From: Pseudomonas brassicacearum
GTDB taxonomy: Bacteria > Pseudomonadota > Gammaproteobacteria > Pseudomonadales > Pseudomonadaceae
Direction: 5' to 3'
DNA: 64,000 nt
NCBI RefSeq assembly: GCF_009601685.2
Contig: NZ_CP045701.2
Location: 1,612,001-1,676,000, forward strand
Numbering within the stretch: position 1 is the first letter of the stretch; the number at the start of each line of letters is the position of its first letter. Shown here piece after piece: positions 27,363 to 37,133 of the stretch. The notes under the pieces were generated by a model. The model did not search any database. It was not told the origin of the DNA and saw only the letters and a list, made by a program, of their open reading frames with translations. Position numbers and translations under genes: made by a program.

Positions 27363-28649
27363 ATGAGTGCACCCGACACGCTCGGCGTCCCCCAAACCCA
27401 GGCCCGTTCCGGCCCGTTCGATTGGTATCGCAACATCAACCAGCAGGAGCGTCGCACCTTCTGGAGCTGCAAGATCGGCTACGCCCTGGATGGCATGGAC
27501 ACGCAGATGCTCAGCTTCGTGGTGCCGACCCTGATCGCGATGTGGGGCATTACCACCGGACAGGCAGGGCTGATTCACACCAGCACCTTGATCGCTTCGG
27601 CCCTTGGTGGCTGGGTGGCCGGCATTCTTTCCGACCGCATCGGTCGAGTGCGCACGTTGCAACTGACAGTGCTGTGGTTCGCGTTCTTCACTTTCCTGTG
27701 CGGCTTTGCCCAGAACTACGAACAACTGTTGATCGCCCGTACGCTGATGGGTTTTGGCTTCGGCGGCGAGTGGACTGCCGGCGCGGTGTTGATGGGCGAG
27801 GTGATCCGCGCCAAGGACCGCGGCAAGGCGGTGGGCATGGTGCAGTCGGGTTGGGCCCTGGGCTGGGGCATGACGGCGATCCTGTATGCGCTGCTGTTCT
27901 CGGTATTGCCGCCGGAAGACGCCTGGCGCGCCTTGTTTATCCTGGGCATTGTCCCTGCGGTATTCGTGATATTCGTCCGGCGCCTGGTCAAGGATCCGGA
28001 AGTCTATAGCCAGGCCAAGGCCCGGCAAACACCGAGCAACCCGGCGAAGTTCTACGAGATATTCGCCCCCGGCATCCTCTTCACCACCCTTCGGGCCTCG
28101 TTGCTGACCACCGGTGCCTTGGGCGGTTACTACGCCATCACCTCCTGGTTGCCAACGTTCCTGAAGAACGAGCGTGGCTTGAGCGTATTGAGCACCGGGG
28201 GCTATCTGGCGATGGTCATCGTCGGTTCCTATGTGGGTTACGTCATCAGCGCGTACCTGTCGGACATCCTGGGTCGGAAAAAGAACTTCGTCCTGTATGC
28301 CGTCGGCTCCTTCACCATCGTGCTGTTGTATACCCAACTGCACGTGAGCAATAACGTGATGCTCTGGCTGGGCTTTCCCCTGGGGTTCTTCGCGTCGGGC
28401 ATGTTCAGCGGCATGGGGTCATTCCTCACTGAGCTGTTCCCGACCCGCATTCGGGGTTCGGGCCAGGGTTTTTGCTACAACATCGGTCGGGCGTTGGCGG
28501 CAACGTTCCCGCTGTTGATCGGCCTGCTGAGCCAGAAAGTGCCGCTGAGCGTGGGTATCGGTGCGTTTGCAGCGGTGTCCTATGGCGTGGTGATCCTGGC
28601 GGCCCTGAGCCTGCCGGAAACCCAAGGCAAGCAGTTGGAAGCTGAGTAA
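27363..28649 (+). CDS. major facilitator superfamily transporter (metabolite:H+ symporter type)
   Basis: A 428-residue MFS protein with 12 predicted membrane helices. The loop 2-3 signature GGWVAGILSDRIGRVRTLQ and its repeat GYVISAYLSDILGRKKNFV are present, and the early acidic motif YALDGMDTQML resembles aromatic-acid/sialic-acid-type symporters. ATG 27363 follows GGAGAA; a longer frame from 27057 is just repeat. It precedes pxpABC by 60 bp, suggesting that it imports 5-oxoproline or a related acid. That is inference. Confidence 0.88.
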   Translation: MSAPDTLGVPQTQARSGPFDWYRNINQQERRTFWSCKIGYALDGMDTQMLSFVVPTLIAMWGITTGQAGLIHTSTLIASALGGWVAGILSDRIGRVRTLQLTVLWFAFFTFLCGFAQNYEQLLIARTLMGFGFGGEWTAGAVLMGEVIRAKDRGKAVGMVQSGWALGWGMTAILYALLFSVLPPEDAWRALFILGIVPAVFVIFVRRLVKDPEVYSQAKARQTPSNPAKFYEIFAPGILFTTLRASLLTTGALGGYYAITSWLPTFLKNERGLSVLSTGGYLAMVIVGSYVGYVISAYLSDILGRKKNFVLYAVGSFTIVLLYTQLHVSNNVMLWLGFPLGFFASGMFSGMGSFLTELFPTRIRGSGQGFCYNIGRALAATFPLLIGLLSQKVPLSVGIGAFAAVSYGVVILAALSLPETQGKQLEAE

Positions 28650-28709
28650 CTGATAACCTGCGGGCATGTCCCACAGTTAACGAAGAAAGAACCTACAGGA
28701 GCGTTCACC

Positions 28710-29462
28710 GTGAGCCGCCTGCTATTGAATTGCGACATCGGCGAGAGCTTCGGCAGTTGGACCATGGGTCTGGACGCCGAGGTCATGCCCTTCATCGATT
28801 GCGCCAACATCGCCTGCGGCTTTCATGCCGGCGACCCGAGCATCATGCGCAAGACCGTCAGCCTGGCCCTGAGCCACGGCGTGCGAATCGGCGCGCACCC
28901 AGCCTATCAGGACCTGGCGGGCTTCGGCCGACGCTCCATGGCCTATGGCGCCCAGGAATTGCAGGACCTGCTGCACTACCAGATCGGCGCCCTCGACGGC
29001 ATCTGCCGGGCGCAAGGTGGGCGGGTCAGCTACGTCAAGCCCCACGGCGCGATGTACAACGACATGATGGCCAATCCGGCGCAACTGCGTGCGGTGATCC
29101 AGGCCGTTGCGGCCTATGATCGGCAACTGCCGCTGATGCTCATGGCGACCCGGGACAACAGCGCCGCCCAGGCCCTGGGCGACGAGTACGGCCTGACCCT
29201 GTGGTTCGAAGCCTTTGCCGACCGCGCCTATGACAGTGCTGGTCGCCTGGTTTCGCGGCAAGCGCCGGGCGCGGTGCACTACGATCCCGAGGTGATTATC
29301 GGGCAGGCCCTGACCATCGCCCGCGGCGATGCGTTGACCGCCAGTGACGGCAGCGCCTTGCACCTTATGGCCAACACCTTGTGCGTACACGGCGACAACG
29401 CCAGCTCCGTGGCGGCCGTGCAACGCATCCGCGAAGCCCTGGACCGGCAGAGTGCGCCATGA
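28710..29462 (+). CDS. pxpA: 5-oxoprolinase subunit A (LamB/YcsF)
   Basis: A 250-residue protein with the family opening [14 protein letters not shown], then [28 protein letters not shown] and [12 protein letters not shown]. With PxpB and PxpC it makes the ATP-dependent bacterial 5-oxoprolinase that opens pyroglutamate to glutamate. GTG start with AGGAG upstream; its stop overlaps the pxpB start (ATGA). Located directly after an MFS transporter gene. Confidence 0.95.
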   Translation: MSRLLLNCDIGESFGSWTMGLDAEVMPFIDCANIACGFHAGDPSIMRKTVSLALSHGVRIGAHPAYQDLAGFGRRSMAYGAQELQDLLHYQIGALDGICRAQGGRVSYVKPHGAMYNDMMANPAQLRAVIQAVAAYDRQLPLMLMATRDNSAAQALGDEYGLTLWFEAFADRAYDSAGRLVSRQAPGAVHYDPEVIIGQALTIARGDALTASDGSALHLMANTLCVHGDNASSVAAVQRIREALDRQSAP

Positions 29463-30163
29463 GACCACGCTTGGAAGTGGTGGCGGTGGACTGCTTGATG
29501 GTGCGCCTGTTCGATGAGATCGCCGAGGCCAACATGCCCTGGATGCTCGCCGCCAGCGAACGCCTGCGCGCGGTGTTTGCCGAACATCTGATCGACCTGG
29601 TGCCGTCCTACACCACGTTGATGGTGCACTACGATTTGCTCGCCCTGAACCCGGTGCAAGCTCGCGAATTGATCGACGAGGCGTTGAATAACCTTTCACC
29701 GGATGCCCGGTCCGCCGGCCAATGCCACGTCCTGCCGGTGTGGTACGACCTCCGTGTCGGGCCGGAGCTGGAGCGGCTGGCAGGCCGCAGCGGGCTGACG
29801 GTCGCCCAGGTGATCCGCCGCCACAGCGAGCGCGAGTACCAGGTGTTTGCCCTGGGCTTCGCTCCTGGCTTCGCCTTCATGGGGCTGGTGGACGAGGAAC
29901 TGGCCGCACCGCGCCTCGACACGCCGCGCAAGCGCGTGGCAGCGGGCAGCGTCGGCATTGCCGAGCGCCAGACCGCGGCGTATCCGGTGGTGTCGCCCGG
30001 AGGCTGGAACCTGATCGGTCGCACCCCGACCAAACTCTTCGATCGCGAGCGTGACGGCTACAGCCTGATGCAGCCGGGGGACACGGTGCGTTTTGCCCCC
30101 GTGGACCATGCCGAATTCATCGCGCTGGGTGGCGACGACACACCGTTGGAGGCCCAGGCATGA
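29459..30163 (+). CDS. pxpB: 5-oxoprolinase subunit B
   Basis: A 234-residue protein of the allophanate-hydrolase subunit 1/KipI family. Conserved blocks: [60 protein letters not shown] and [13 protein letters not shown] 29459 overlaps pxpA by 4 bp. With PxpC it forms the ATP-using part of 5-oxoprolinase. KipI itself is a kinase inhibitor in Bacillus, but the pxpABC order argues for the enzyme role. Confidence 0.94.
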   Translation: MRPRLEVVAVDCLMVRLFDEIAEANMPWMLAASERLRAVFAEHLIDLVPSYTTLMVHYDLLALNPVQARELIDEALNNLSPDARSAGQCHVLPVWYDLRVGPELERLAGRSGLTVAQVIRRHSEREYQVFALGFAPGFAFMGLVDEELAAPRLDTPRKRVAAGSVGIAERQTAAYPVVSPGGWNLIGRTPTKLFDRERDGYSLMQPGDTVRFAPVDHAEFIALGGDDTPLEAQA

Positions 30164-31080
30164 GCCGGTTGTTGATCGAGGCCAGCACCCCGCTGTGCCT
30201 GTTGCAGGATACCGGCCGTTTCGGCGTCAGGCATTTGGGCGTGACTCAGGGCGGCGCGGCGGACTGGTTGTCGATGGCCTGGGCCAACTGGATGTTAGGC
30301 AACCACCCGGACGCGGCGGTGGTGGAAATTACCCTTGGCGGTTTCACGGTGGTGGCCGAAGACGATTGCGTGCTGGCCCTGGCCGGGGCGGACCTGGGGG
30401 CGCGGATAGACGGCCAGGGGGTGGCGTCGTGGCGCTTCTTCAGCTTGCGCAAGGACCAGGTGCTGGCGCTCACCCAGCCGGTGCTCGGTGCCCGGGCCTA
30501 CCTGGCGGCCCCCGGTGGTTTCAATGCGCCTGCGGTATTGGGCAGCCGGGCAACGGTGGTGCGTGAGGAACTCGGTGGCCTGGATGGGCGTGGGCGGGCG
30601 CTGAGTCGCGGCGCACACTTGAGCTATTCGGGCACGCCGACGCCTCGGCCCATGCCGCACGTGCGGATTCCGGATTTTCAGCAAGCGCAGCCGCTGGACT
30701 TGATCCTGGGGGCGCAGAACGGAGCGTTCAGTGGGCAGAGCCTGTTCGATGCGTTCAACACCCCATGGACCCTGGACAGTCGCGCCGACCGCATGGGCAT
30801 TCGTTTGCTGGGCACGGCGTTGGAATATCAGGGACCGGCGATGATTTCCGAGGGCATCCCGCTCGGCGCCGTGCAGGTGCCGCCGGACGGCCAGCCAATT
30901 GTGCTGCTCAACGACCGGCAAACCATTGGCGGCTACCCACGGCTGGGCGCCTTGACTCCGTTGGCCCTGGCCCGGCTGGCGCAATGCCTGCCGGGGGCGC
31001 AGGTGCGGTTGCGGCCGGTGGTGCAGGAGGTTGCACATCGGCAGCAGGTTGAGTGTTTACAGGTGTTTTTGAAAAGCTGA
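30160..31080 (+). CDS. pxpC: 5-oxoprolinase subunit C
   Basis: A 306-residue biotin-dependent-carboxyltransferase-like (KipA/allophanate subunit 2) protein. Conserved blocks: LQDTGRFGVRHLGVTQGGAAD, LAGADLGARIDGQ, ARAYLAAPGGFNAP, DRMGIRLLGTALE and EGIPLGAVQVPPDGQPIVLLND. ATGA overlap with pxpB. End of the operon; a REP pair follows immediately and may terminate it. Confidence 0.94.
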   Translation: MSRLLIEASTPLCLLQDTGRFGVRHLGVTQGGAADWLSMAWANWMLGNHPDAAVVEITLGGFTVVAEDDCVLALAGADLGARIDGQGVASWRFFSLRKDQVLALTQPVLGARAYLAAPGGFNAPAVLGSRATVVREELGGLDGRGRALSRGAHLSYSGTPTPRPMPHVRIPDFQQAQPLDLILGAQNGAFSGQSLFDAFNTPWTLDSRADRMGIRLLGTALEYQGPAMISEGIPLGAVQVPPDGQPIVLLNDRQTIGGYPRLGALTPLALARLAQCLPGAQVRLRPVVQEVAHRQQVECLQVFLKS

Positions 31081-31083
31081 AAA

Positions 31084-31150
31084 GCTTCGCGAGCAAGCCC
31101 GCTCCCACAGGAAACCGCGTGTCAATGTGGGAGCGAGCTTGCTCGCGATG
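31084..31150. repeat. REP pair, family B
   Basis: Left half GCTTCGCGAGCAAGCCCGCT...CCCACA (31084-31109) and inverted right half TGTGGGAGCGAGCTTGCTCG (31126-31150). It separates the convergent pxpC and VWA genes. Confidence 0.85.
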
Positions 31151-31172
31151 AGGCCCTAAAGGGCACCAAAGA

Positions 31173-32351
31173 TCACTTGGAAAGAAACCGCATCCCTTCC
31201 TCCAACCCCCGCAAGGTCAGCGGATACATCCGGTCTTCCACCAACTCGCGCACGATGTTGGTCGAGGCGGTATAACCCCAGGTGTCCTTGGGGTACGGAT
31301 TGATCCAGATGAGCTTCTTGTACTTCTCCATGAAGCGCTGCATCCACACATAACCGGCTTCTTCGTTCCAGTGTTCGACGCTGCCGCCGGCCTGGGTAAT
31401 TTCATAAGGCGCCATGGCGGCATCGCCGATGAAGATCACTTTGTAGTCGGCGCCGTACTTGTGCAGCAGGTCCTGGGTCGAAGTGCGCTCCGAAGTGCGG
31501 CGAAGGTTGTTCTTCCACACCGATTCGTAGACGAAGTTGTGGAAGTAGAAGTACTCCAGGTGCTTGAACTCGGTCTTGCAGGCCGAGAACAGTTCTTCGC
31601 AGATTTTCACGTGGGCATCCATCGAGCCGCCGATGTCGAACAGCAGCAACAGCTTCACGGTGTTGCGTCGTTCCGGGCGCATCTGGATGTTCAAAAGGCC
31701 GGCGTCGCGGGCGGTGTGGTCGATGGTGCCGTCGATGTCCAACTCTTCGGCCGCACCCTGGCGGGCGAACTTGCGCAAGCGACGCAGGGCGATCTTGATG
31801 TTGCGGGTGCCCAATTCCACCTGGTCGTCGAGGTTCTTGTACTCGCGCTGGTCCCAGACCTTCACGGCCTTGCCCTGGCGCTTGCCGGCGTCGCCGACCC
31901 GGATGCCTTCGGGGTTGAAGCCGCCGGAGCCGAACGGGCTGGTGCCGCCGGTGCCGATCCACTTGTTGCCGCCGGCATGGCGTTCCTTCTGTTCTTCCAG
32001 GCGTTTCTTGAATTCTTCGATCAGCTTGTCCAGGCCACCGAGGGACTGGATCTGCGCCCGCTCTTCGTCGCTCAGCGAACGCTCGAACTCCTTGCGCAAC
32101 CAGTCTTCGGGAATCAGCGCCTGGAGGTGATCGTCGAGTTTCTCCAGGCCGTTGAAGTAAGCGGCGAACGCTCGGTCGAACTTGTCGAAATGCCGTTCGT
32201 CCTTCACCAGGATCGCCCGGGACAGGTAATAGAACTCGTCCATGTCGGCGAAGATCACCCGCTGTTTCAGCGCGTTGATCAGGTCCAGCAGTTCACGCAC
32301 CGACACGGGCACCTTGGCGGCGCGCATCTCATTGAACAGGTTAAGCAGCAT
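31173..32351 (-). CDS. VWA domain protein (CoxE-like)
   Basis: A 392-residue protein with an N-terminal helical CoxE-like part (LFNEMRAAKVPVSVRELLDLI) and a C-terminal von Willebrand A domain. The MIDAS motif reads FDIGGSMDAH in place of the usual DxSGS, so the first serine is Gly; the later FIGDAAM supplies an acidic residue. It follows the MoxR ATPase gene 34 bp upstream on the same strand, the standard MoxR/VWA pairing for chaperone-like metal-centre or complex assembly. The client is unknown here. Confidence 0.9.
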   Translation of the reverse strand: MLLNLFNEMRAAKVPVSVRELLDLINALKQRVIFADMDEFYYLSRAILVKDERHFDKFDRAFAAYFNGLEKLDDHLQALIPEDWLRKEFERSLSDEERAQIQSLGGLDKLIEEFKKRLEEQKERHAGGNKWIGTGGTSPFGSGGFNPEGIRVGDAGKRQGKAVKVWDQREYKNLDDQVELGTRNIKIALRRLRKFARQGAAEELDIDGTIDHTARDAGLLNIQMRPERRNTVKLLLLFDIGGSMDAHVKICEELFSACKTEFKHLEYFYFHNFVYESVWKNNLRRTSERTSTQDLLHKYGADYKVIFIGDAAMAPYEITQAGGSVEHWNEEAGYVWMQRFMEKYKKLIWINPYPKDTWGYTASTNIVRELVEDRMYPLTLRGLEEGMRFLSK

Positions 32352-32385
32352 GGCAATCGCCCTCGCTCTTGTTGGACGAAGAGGC

Positions 32386-33231
32386 TCAGCGAGTGCCGCG
32401 ACGGCTCATGAACGCCAGGCGTTCAAGCAATTGCACGTCCTGTTCGTTCTTGACCAGGGCGCCGGCCAGCGGCGGGATGGCTTTGGTCGGATCACGTTCG
32501 CGCAGTACCGCTTCGCCGATGTTGTCGGCCATCAGCAGCTTGAGCCAGTCCACCAGTTCGGAAGTGGAAGGCTTTTTCTTCAGGCCCGGCACCTTGCGCA
32601 CGTCGAAGAACACGTCCAGCGCTTCGCTGACCAGGTCCTTCTTGATGTCCGGGTAATGCACATCGACAATTTTCTGCAGGGTGACGCGGTCGGGGAAGGC
32701 GATGTAGTGGAAGAAGCAGCGGCGCAGGAACGCGTCCGGCAGTTCCTTTTCGTTGTTGGAGGTAATGATGATGATCGGCCGTTGCTTGGCCTTGATGGTT
32801 TCATCGGTCTCGTAGACGTAGAACTCCATCTTGTCGAGTTCTTGCAGCAGGTCGTTGGGGAACTCGATGTCGGCCTTGTCGATTTCGTCGATCAGCAGGA
32901 TCACCCGCTCCTGGGACTCGAACGCTTCCCAGAGCTTGCCTTTCTTCAGGTAGTTGCGCACGTCGTGGACCTTGTCCACGCCCAACTGCGAGTCCCGCAG
33001 GCGGCTGACCGCATCGTACTCGTACAAGCCCTGGTGGGCCTTGGTGGTGGACTTGATGTGCCAAGTGATCAGGCGCGCGCCGAAGGACTCGGCCAGTTGT
33101 TCGGCCAGCATGGTCTTGCCGGTGCCCGGTTCGCCCTTGACCAGCAATGGCCGCTCCAGGGTGATAGCGGCGTTCACGGCCAGTTTCAGGTCATCGGTGG
33201 CCACGTAGGCGCTGGTGCCTTCGAACTTCAT
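32386..33231 (-). CDS. MoxR-family AAA+ ATPase
   Basis: A 281-residue AAA+ protein: Walker A GEPGTGKTMLAEQ, Walker B VILLIDEIDKAD, sensor 1 IITSNNEKELPDAFLRRC. ATG 33231 is chosen over a TTG two codons upstream because GAGGAA is well spaced from it. MoxR ATPases work with VWA partners, and the VWA gene follows directly, forming a two-gene operon. Confidence 0.93.
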   Translation of the reverse strand: MKFEGTSAYVATDDLKLAVNAAITLERPLLVKGEPGTGKTMLAEQLAESFGARLITWHIKSTTKAHQGLYEYDAVSRLRDSQLGVDKVHDVRNYLKKGKLWEAFESQERVILLIDEIDKADIEFPNDLLQELDKMEFYVYETDETIKAKQRPIIIITSNNEKELPDAFLRRCFFHYIAFPDRVTLQKIVDVHYPDIKKDLVSEALDVFFDVRKVPGLKKKPSTSELVDWLKLLMADNIGEAVLRERDPTKAIPPLAGALVKNEQDVQLLERLAFMSRRGTR

Positions 33232-33407
33232 CTGCAATTCCTCGAACGGTGTCGCCGGCCCGGCGAGGCGGGGCGCGCGAAATAAATATCGTGCCCGACT
33301 ATAACGCGGCGCCCCGCCGACTGTGAACGCAGACGCTGTATTCAGTCTCTGAATGGGGCGTCACATGTTGACTCAGTCTCGGCTATCACCTTATGGGGCA
33401 TCACCCC

Positions 33408-33503
33408 TGTGGCGAGGGAGCTTGCTCCCGCTGGGCTGCGAAGCAGCCCCAAAAAACCTGCAAGTGCTGCGCACTTGAGCGGGAGCAAGCTCCCTCGCCA
33501 CAA
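33408..33503. repeat. REP pair, family C
   Basis: TGTGGCGAGGGAGCTTGCTC on the left and its inverse GAGCAAGCTCCCTCGCCACA on the right, 33408-33503. Between them are two further small hairpins (GGGCTGCG/CAGCCC and CAAGTGC/GCACTTG). This is the intact form of the half-REPs seen around family A copies 4 and 7. Confidence 0.85.
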
Positions 33504-33517
33504 AAAAGCCGCAAGCC

Positions 33518-34594
33518 CTAATCGGCCGACGGCGGTGGCTGTTCATAACGGGCATTGAAGGCCTGGATGAAACCGTTGCGCAGGATCTGCAGGAAGGCTT
33601 CGAAGGCGCTGATGTCCTGCTGGTGAACATTGCCGCTGAGCTCCACCCGGGTGGCGAACTGGTTCTTGCGCTGGTTCTTGAGGGCCGTTTCGCCTGTGCC
33701 GACCAGCGCTTCCCAGACCGAGCGGAAGATGTTCTTGTTCTTGTCTTCCACGTCCTGCTGCCAGTCGAACACATCGACATCGTGCAGCAATGGCTTGATG
33801 TAGCCGCTGAGCTTGGCGTTATCGGCTTCGGCCTCGATCACCAGATCGCCATGGCCGGCATTGAAATCGAATTTGCCATAAGCCGCGGCAAAATCGTTCA
33901 GGCGCTTGAGCTCGATGTTCCTGGCCCGCAGGCGGAAATCGAAATCCTCGAAGTTGCTCAACGGGTCGAAGGTGGCCTGCATTTCCAACGGCGCATGTCC
34001 GGCCACCCGGGCCTTGCCTTCGAAACGGGCGTCGCGCTTGCCTTCGGTGTCGACCACGTTGGTCAGGTTGTAGAAGCTGGCGTTGACGTCGGTGGCCCGC
34101 AGGTTGACCGGTGGCTTGGAGTTGAAGTTGCGAAAGGTGACCTTGCCGTCCCTGATGCGCACTTCGTTGAAAGTGATGGGCAGCAGTTTTTCCAGTTGCT
34201 CGCGCCAGTTGGTGCCCCGGCCGGTCTGGGAGTTCTGGCGGTCGGCGCCGCCGTCGACGAAGTTCACTTCCGGGCGGGCGAATTCAACCTCGGCGACCAC
34301 CGCATGGTCATACCAAAGCGAATGCCAGCTCACAGACAGGTCCACCAGCGGCGCGCTGACGAACGGCACCGGGACCTTGCCATCGACCTTGACGATTTCC
34401 AGGCCGTTGATCCGGTAGGCACCGCGCCACAGGGCCAGGTCCACGTCGGTGATCTGGCCGCGATAATCGCCCATGTCGGCCAGTTTGTCGTTCAGGTAGT
34501 CGCGTACCAGGTAAGGCAAGGTGAAATGCAGGGCCACCAGCACCGCGGCGATGGCGGCGAAAACCCACAATGGCCAACGGTATCGACGCTTCAT
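33518..34594 (-). CDS. DUF748 (AsmA-like) membrane-anchored protein
   Basis: A 358-residue protein from the ATG at 34594: an N-terminal anchor ([24 protein letters not shown] read as [16 protein letters not shown] then [11 protein letters not shown]) and a large periplasmic beta-rich domain with repeated patterns such as [18 protein letters not shown], typical of DUF748/AsmA-like bridge proteins. Family members are suspected to take part in outer-membrane lipid or protein trafficking; function here unknown. It faces away from cysK. Confidence 0.82.
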   Translation of the reverse strand: MKRRYRWPLWVFAAIAAVLVALHFTLPYLVRDYLNDKLADMGDYRGQITDVDLALWRGAYRINGLEIVKVDGKVPVPFVSAPLVDLSVSWHSLWYDHAVVAEVEFARPEVNFVDGGADRQNSQTGRGTNWREQLEKLLPITFNEVRIRDGKVTFRNFNSKPPVNLRATDVNASFYNLTNVVDTEGKRDARFEGKARVAGHAPLEMQATFDPLSNFEDFDFRLRARNIELKRLNDFAAAYGKFDFNAGHGDLVIEAEADNAKLSGYIKPLLHDVDVFDWQQDVEDKNKNIFRSVWEALVGTGETALKNQRKNQFATRVELSGNVHQQDISAFEAFLQILRNGFIQAFNARYEQPPPSAD

Positions 34595-34741
34595 GTCAGT
34601 CAGTCTCCAGCGTTTGTTGAGGGAGCGCCTTCTAATGCCATTGACTGTCGCAACAACGGGAACGTTCGGTGCAACTGGACGCCCATGGGCAACAAGCATA
34701 CCTTTAAAGGCTTACATTCCCGCTGCATCAAGGACCCAGCC

Positions 34742-35716
34742 ATGAGCCGTATATTCGCTGACAACGCCCATTCCATCGGTAATACGCCGCTGGTGCAGAT
34801 CAACCGCATTGCCCCGCGCGGTGTGACCATCCTGGCCAAGATCGAGGGGCGTAACCCAGGGTATTCGGTCAAGTGCCGGATCGGCGCGAACATGATCTGG
34901 GACGCTGAAAGCTCGGGCAAACTCAAGCCGGGCATGACCATCGTCGAACCGACTTCGGGCAACACCGGGATCGGCCTGGCGTTTGTCGCTGCCGCCCGTG
35001 GCTACAAGCTGATGCTGACCATGCCCGCCTCCATGAGCATCGAGCGGCGCAAGGTGCTCAAGGCCCTGGGCGCGGAACTGGTGCTCACCGAACCGGCGAA
35101 GGGGATGAAGGGGGCGATCGACAAAGCCACCGAGATCATGGCCAGCGATCCAGCCAAATACTTCATGCCGCAGCAGTTCGATAACCCGGCGAACCCGGCG
35201 ATCCACGAAAAAACCACCGGCCCGGAAATCTGGAACGATACCGACGGTGCGGTGGACGTGCTGGTAGCGGGCGTGGGCACTGGCGGAACCATTACCGGGG
35301 TTTCGCGGTACATCAAGAACGTTTGTGGCAAACCGATCCTGTCGGTGGCGGTCGAGCCCGAGGTTTCGCCGGTGATTACCCAAGCGATGGCGGGCCAGGA
35401 GATCAAGCCCAGCCCTCACAAGATCCAGGGGATCGGTGCCGGGTTCGTGCCGAAGAACCTCGATCTGTCGATCGTTGACCTGGTCGAGCGGGTCACTGAC
35501 GACGAATCCAAGGCCATGGCCCTGCGCTTGATGCAGGAGGAGGGCATCCTCTGCGGGATCTCTTGTGGCGCGGCGATGGCCGTGGCCGTGCGCCTGGCGG
35601 AAAAACCGGAAATGCAGGGCAAAACCATCGTCGTGATCCTGCCGGATTCGGGCGAGCGGTACTTGTCGAGCATGTTGTTCAGTGATCTGTTTACCGACCA
35701 GGAGATCCAGCAGTAA
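34742..35716 (+). CDS. cysK: cysteine synthase A (O-acetylserine sulfhydrylase)
   Basis: A 324-residue PLP enzyme making cysteine from O-acetylserine and sulfide. The PLP lysine is in [16 protein letters not shown], the substrate loop is [13 protein letters not shown], the PLP-phosphate loop is [12 protein letters not shown], and the C-terminal half contains GISCGAAM. Very close to E. coli CysK in length and motif order. ATG 34742; a longer frame upstream runs through the divergent gene and is a shadow. Family A copy 5 follows the stop. Confidence 0.96.
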   Translation: MSRIFADNAHSIGNTPLVQINRIAPRGVTILAKIEGRNPGYSVKCRIGANMIWDAESSGKLKPGMTIVEPTSGNTGIGLAFVAAARGYKLMLTMPASMSIERRKVLKALGAELVLTEPAKGMKGAIDKATEIMASDPAKYFMPQQFDNPANPAIHEKTTGPEIWNDTDGAVDVLVAGVGTGGTITGVSRYIKNVCGKPILSVAVEPEVSPVITQAMAGQEIKPSPHKIQGIGAGFVPKNLDLSIVDLVERVTDDESKAMALRLMQEEGILCGISCGAAMAVAVRLAEKPEMQGKTIVVILPDSGERYLSSMLFSDLFTDQEIQQ

Positions 35717-35759
35717 CCGCCTGCGGAACATGGCAAGGCCGCCAGCTCCTGCTGGGCCC

Positions 35760-35965
35760 TGTAGGAGCTGGCGAAGCCTGCGATCTTTTGATCTTGATCT
35801 TGATCTTGATCTTGATCTTGATCTTGATCTTGATCTTTCGCTTGGGATTCAAGTGTCTTTGGAAAGATCGCAGCCTCGTTGCACTCGACAGCTCCTACAC
35901 AGCTCCTACACAGCTCCTACACAGCTCCTACACAGTTCCCATACGGCTCCTGCATAGTTCCTACA
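35760..35965. repeat. family A element copy 5 with expanded GATCTT array and 11-bp tail repeats
   Basis: Core 35760-35899 in forward orientation. After one GATCTTTT unit (35782-35789) come eight perfect GATCTT units (35790-35837), then the inner hairpin and the right arm. The right end carries seven 11-bp CAGCTCCTACA-type units (35889-35965), four perfect and three degenerate (CAGTTCCCATA, CGGCTCCTGCA, TAGTTCCTACA). A CGCCACAA remnant at about 35978 hints at a decayed family C end. No gene lies between 35717 and 36194. Confidence 0.88.
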
Positions 35966-36194
35966 CGGTTCAGCGGTCGCCACAAGAGGCTGTTCAAGCG
36001 CATTCGAGAAAGTCGTTGACGGGCGTCAGCCAAGGTTCAGGTCGCGGATGTTAAATAAGGACATTGTTGCGTAATCCTCAACAGTGAATGTTGCGCCAGA
36101 CGGTTTCCGGGCCATGCCACGGTCTATAACATGGCCGCGCGCAGCGCCGGGCTGATGGCGTTGCGTCAGTTGTTCTTGGACAAGGAGTTGTAAA

Positions 36195-37133
36195 ATGACC
36201 GTTTCGTTTGCCGCCAAGGCCTCGGTGTTGCTGCTGTTTTTGGGCAGTACGCTTTATGTGCATTTGCGTGGCAAGGCACGTCTGCCGGTGTTGCGCCAGT
36301 TCGTCAACCACTCGGCGCTGTTCGCCCCCTATAACGCCTTGATGTACCTGTTCTCCGGCGTGCCCTCCAAGCCTTACCTAGATCGCAGCAAGTTCCCTGA
36401 ACTGGATGTGCTCAAGGACAATTGGCAAGTCATTCGCGACGAGGCCATGCACCTGTTCGACGAGGGCTACATTCGCGCAGCCGAGAAGAACAACGACGCG
36501 GGTTTCGGCTCGTTCTTCAAGAAGGGCTGGAAGCGTTTCTACCTCAAGTGGTACGACAAACCGCTGCCCTCGGCTGAGCTGCTGTGTCCCAGGACGGTCG
36601 CGCTGGTCAGCCAGATCCCCAATGTCCGGGGCGCCATGTTTGCCCTGCTGCCGGGTGACAGCCACTTGAATCCGCACCGAGACCCCTTCGCCGGTTCGTT
36701 GCGTTATCACCTGGGGCTGTCCACCCCCAATTCCGACGACTGCCGGATCTTCGTCGACGGCCAGATCTACGCCTGGCGCGACGGCGAAGATGTCATGTTC
36801 GATGAAACCTATGTGCACTGGGTCAAGAACGAAACCCCACAGACCCGCGTGATCCTGTTCTGTGATGTCGAGCGGCCCTTGAAAAGCCGGTTGATGACCC
36901 GCCTCAACCGCACCATCAGTGCGTTCCTCGGTCGCGCCACGGCGCCACAGAACCTGGATGATGAACACGTCGGTGGCATCAACCGGGCTTATGCCTGGAG
37001 CAAATCGTTCAGCGATGGCATCAGTGGCCGGGTCAAGCAATTCAAGCGCAAGTATCCCAAGGCCTACCGGGTGATGCGGCCCGTGTTGGCAGTGGTGGTG
37101 CTGACGGCGCTTGGCTATTGGTTGTTCGTTTAA
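36195..37133 (+). CDS. lpxO: lipid A hydroxylase (aspartyl/asparaginyl beta-hydroxylase family)
   Basis: A 312-residue Fe(II)/2-oxoglutarate hydroxylase that adds a 2-hydroxyl to the secondary acyl chain of lipid A. An N-terminal membrane segment (AKASVLLLFLGSTLYVHL) and a C-terminal one (PVLAVVVLTALGYWLF) flank the catalytic domain; iron ligands lie in DSHLNPHRDPFAG and TYVHWVKNETPQTRV. AAGGAG precedes the ATG. Together with eptA elsewhere in the window it alters the outer-membrane surface. Single-gene unit. Confidence 0.93.
   Translation: MTVSFAAKASVLLLFLGSTLYVHLRGKARLPVLRQFVNHSALFAPYNALMYLFSGVPSKPYLDRSKFPELDVLKDNWQVIRDEAMHLFDEGYIRAAEKNNDAGFGSFFKKGWKRFYLKWYDKPLPSAELLCPRTVALVSQIPNVRGAMFALLPGDSHLNPHRDPFAGSLRYHLGLSTPNSDDCRIFVDGQIYAWRDGEDVMFDETYVHWVKNETPQTRVILFCDVERPLKSRLMTRLNRTISAFLGRATAPQNLDDEHVGGINRAYAWSKSFSDGISGRVKQFKRKYPKAYRVMRPVLAVVVLTALGYWLFV

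Noticed and set aside
35788..36054. Frames with Asp-Leu or Ile-Leu repeats at 35.8 kb and 63.3 kb
   Set aside because: They are translations of the GATCTT arrays in both strands and frames, not proteins.
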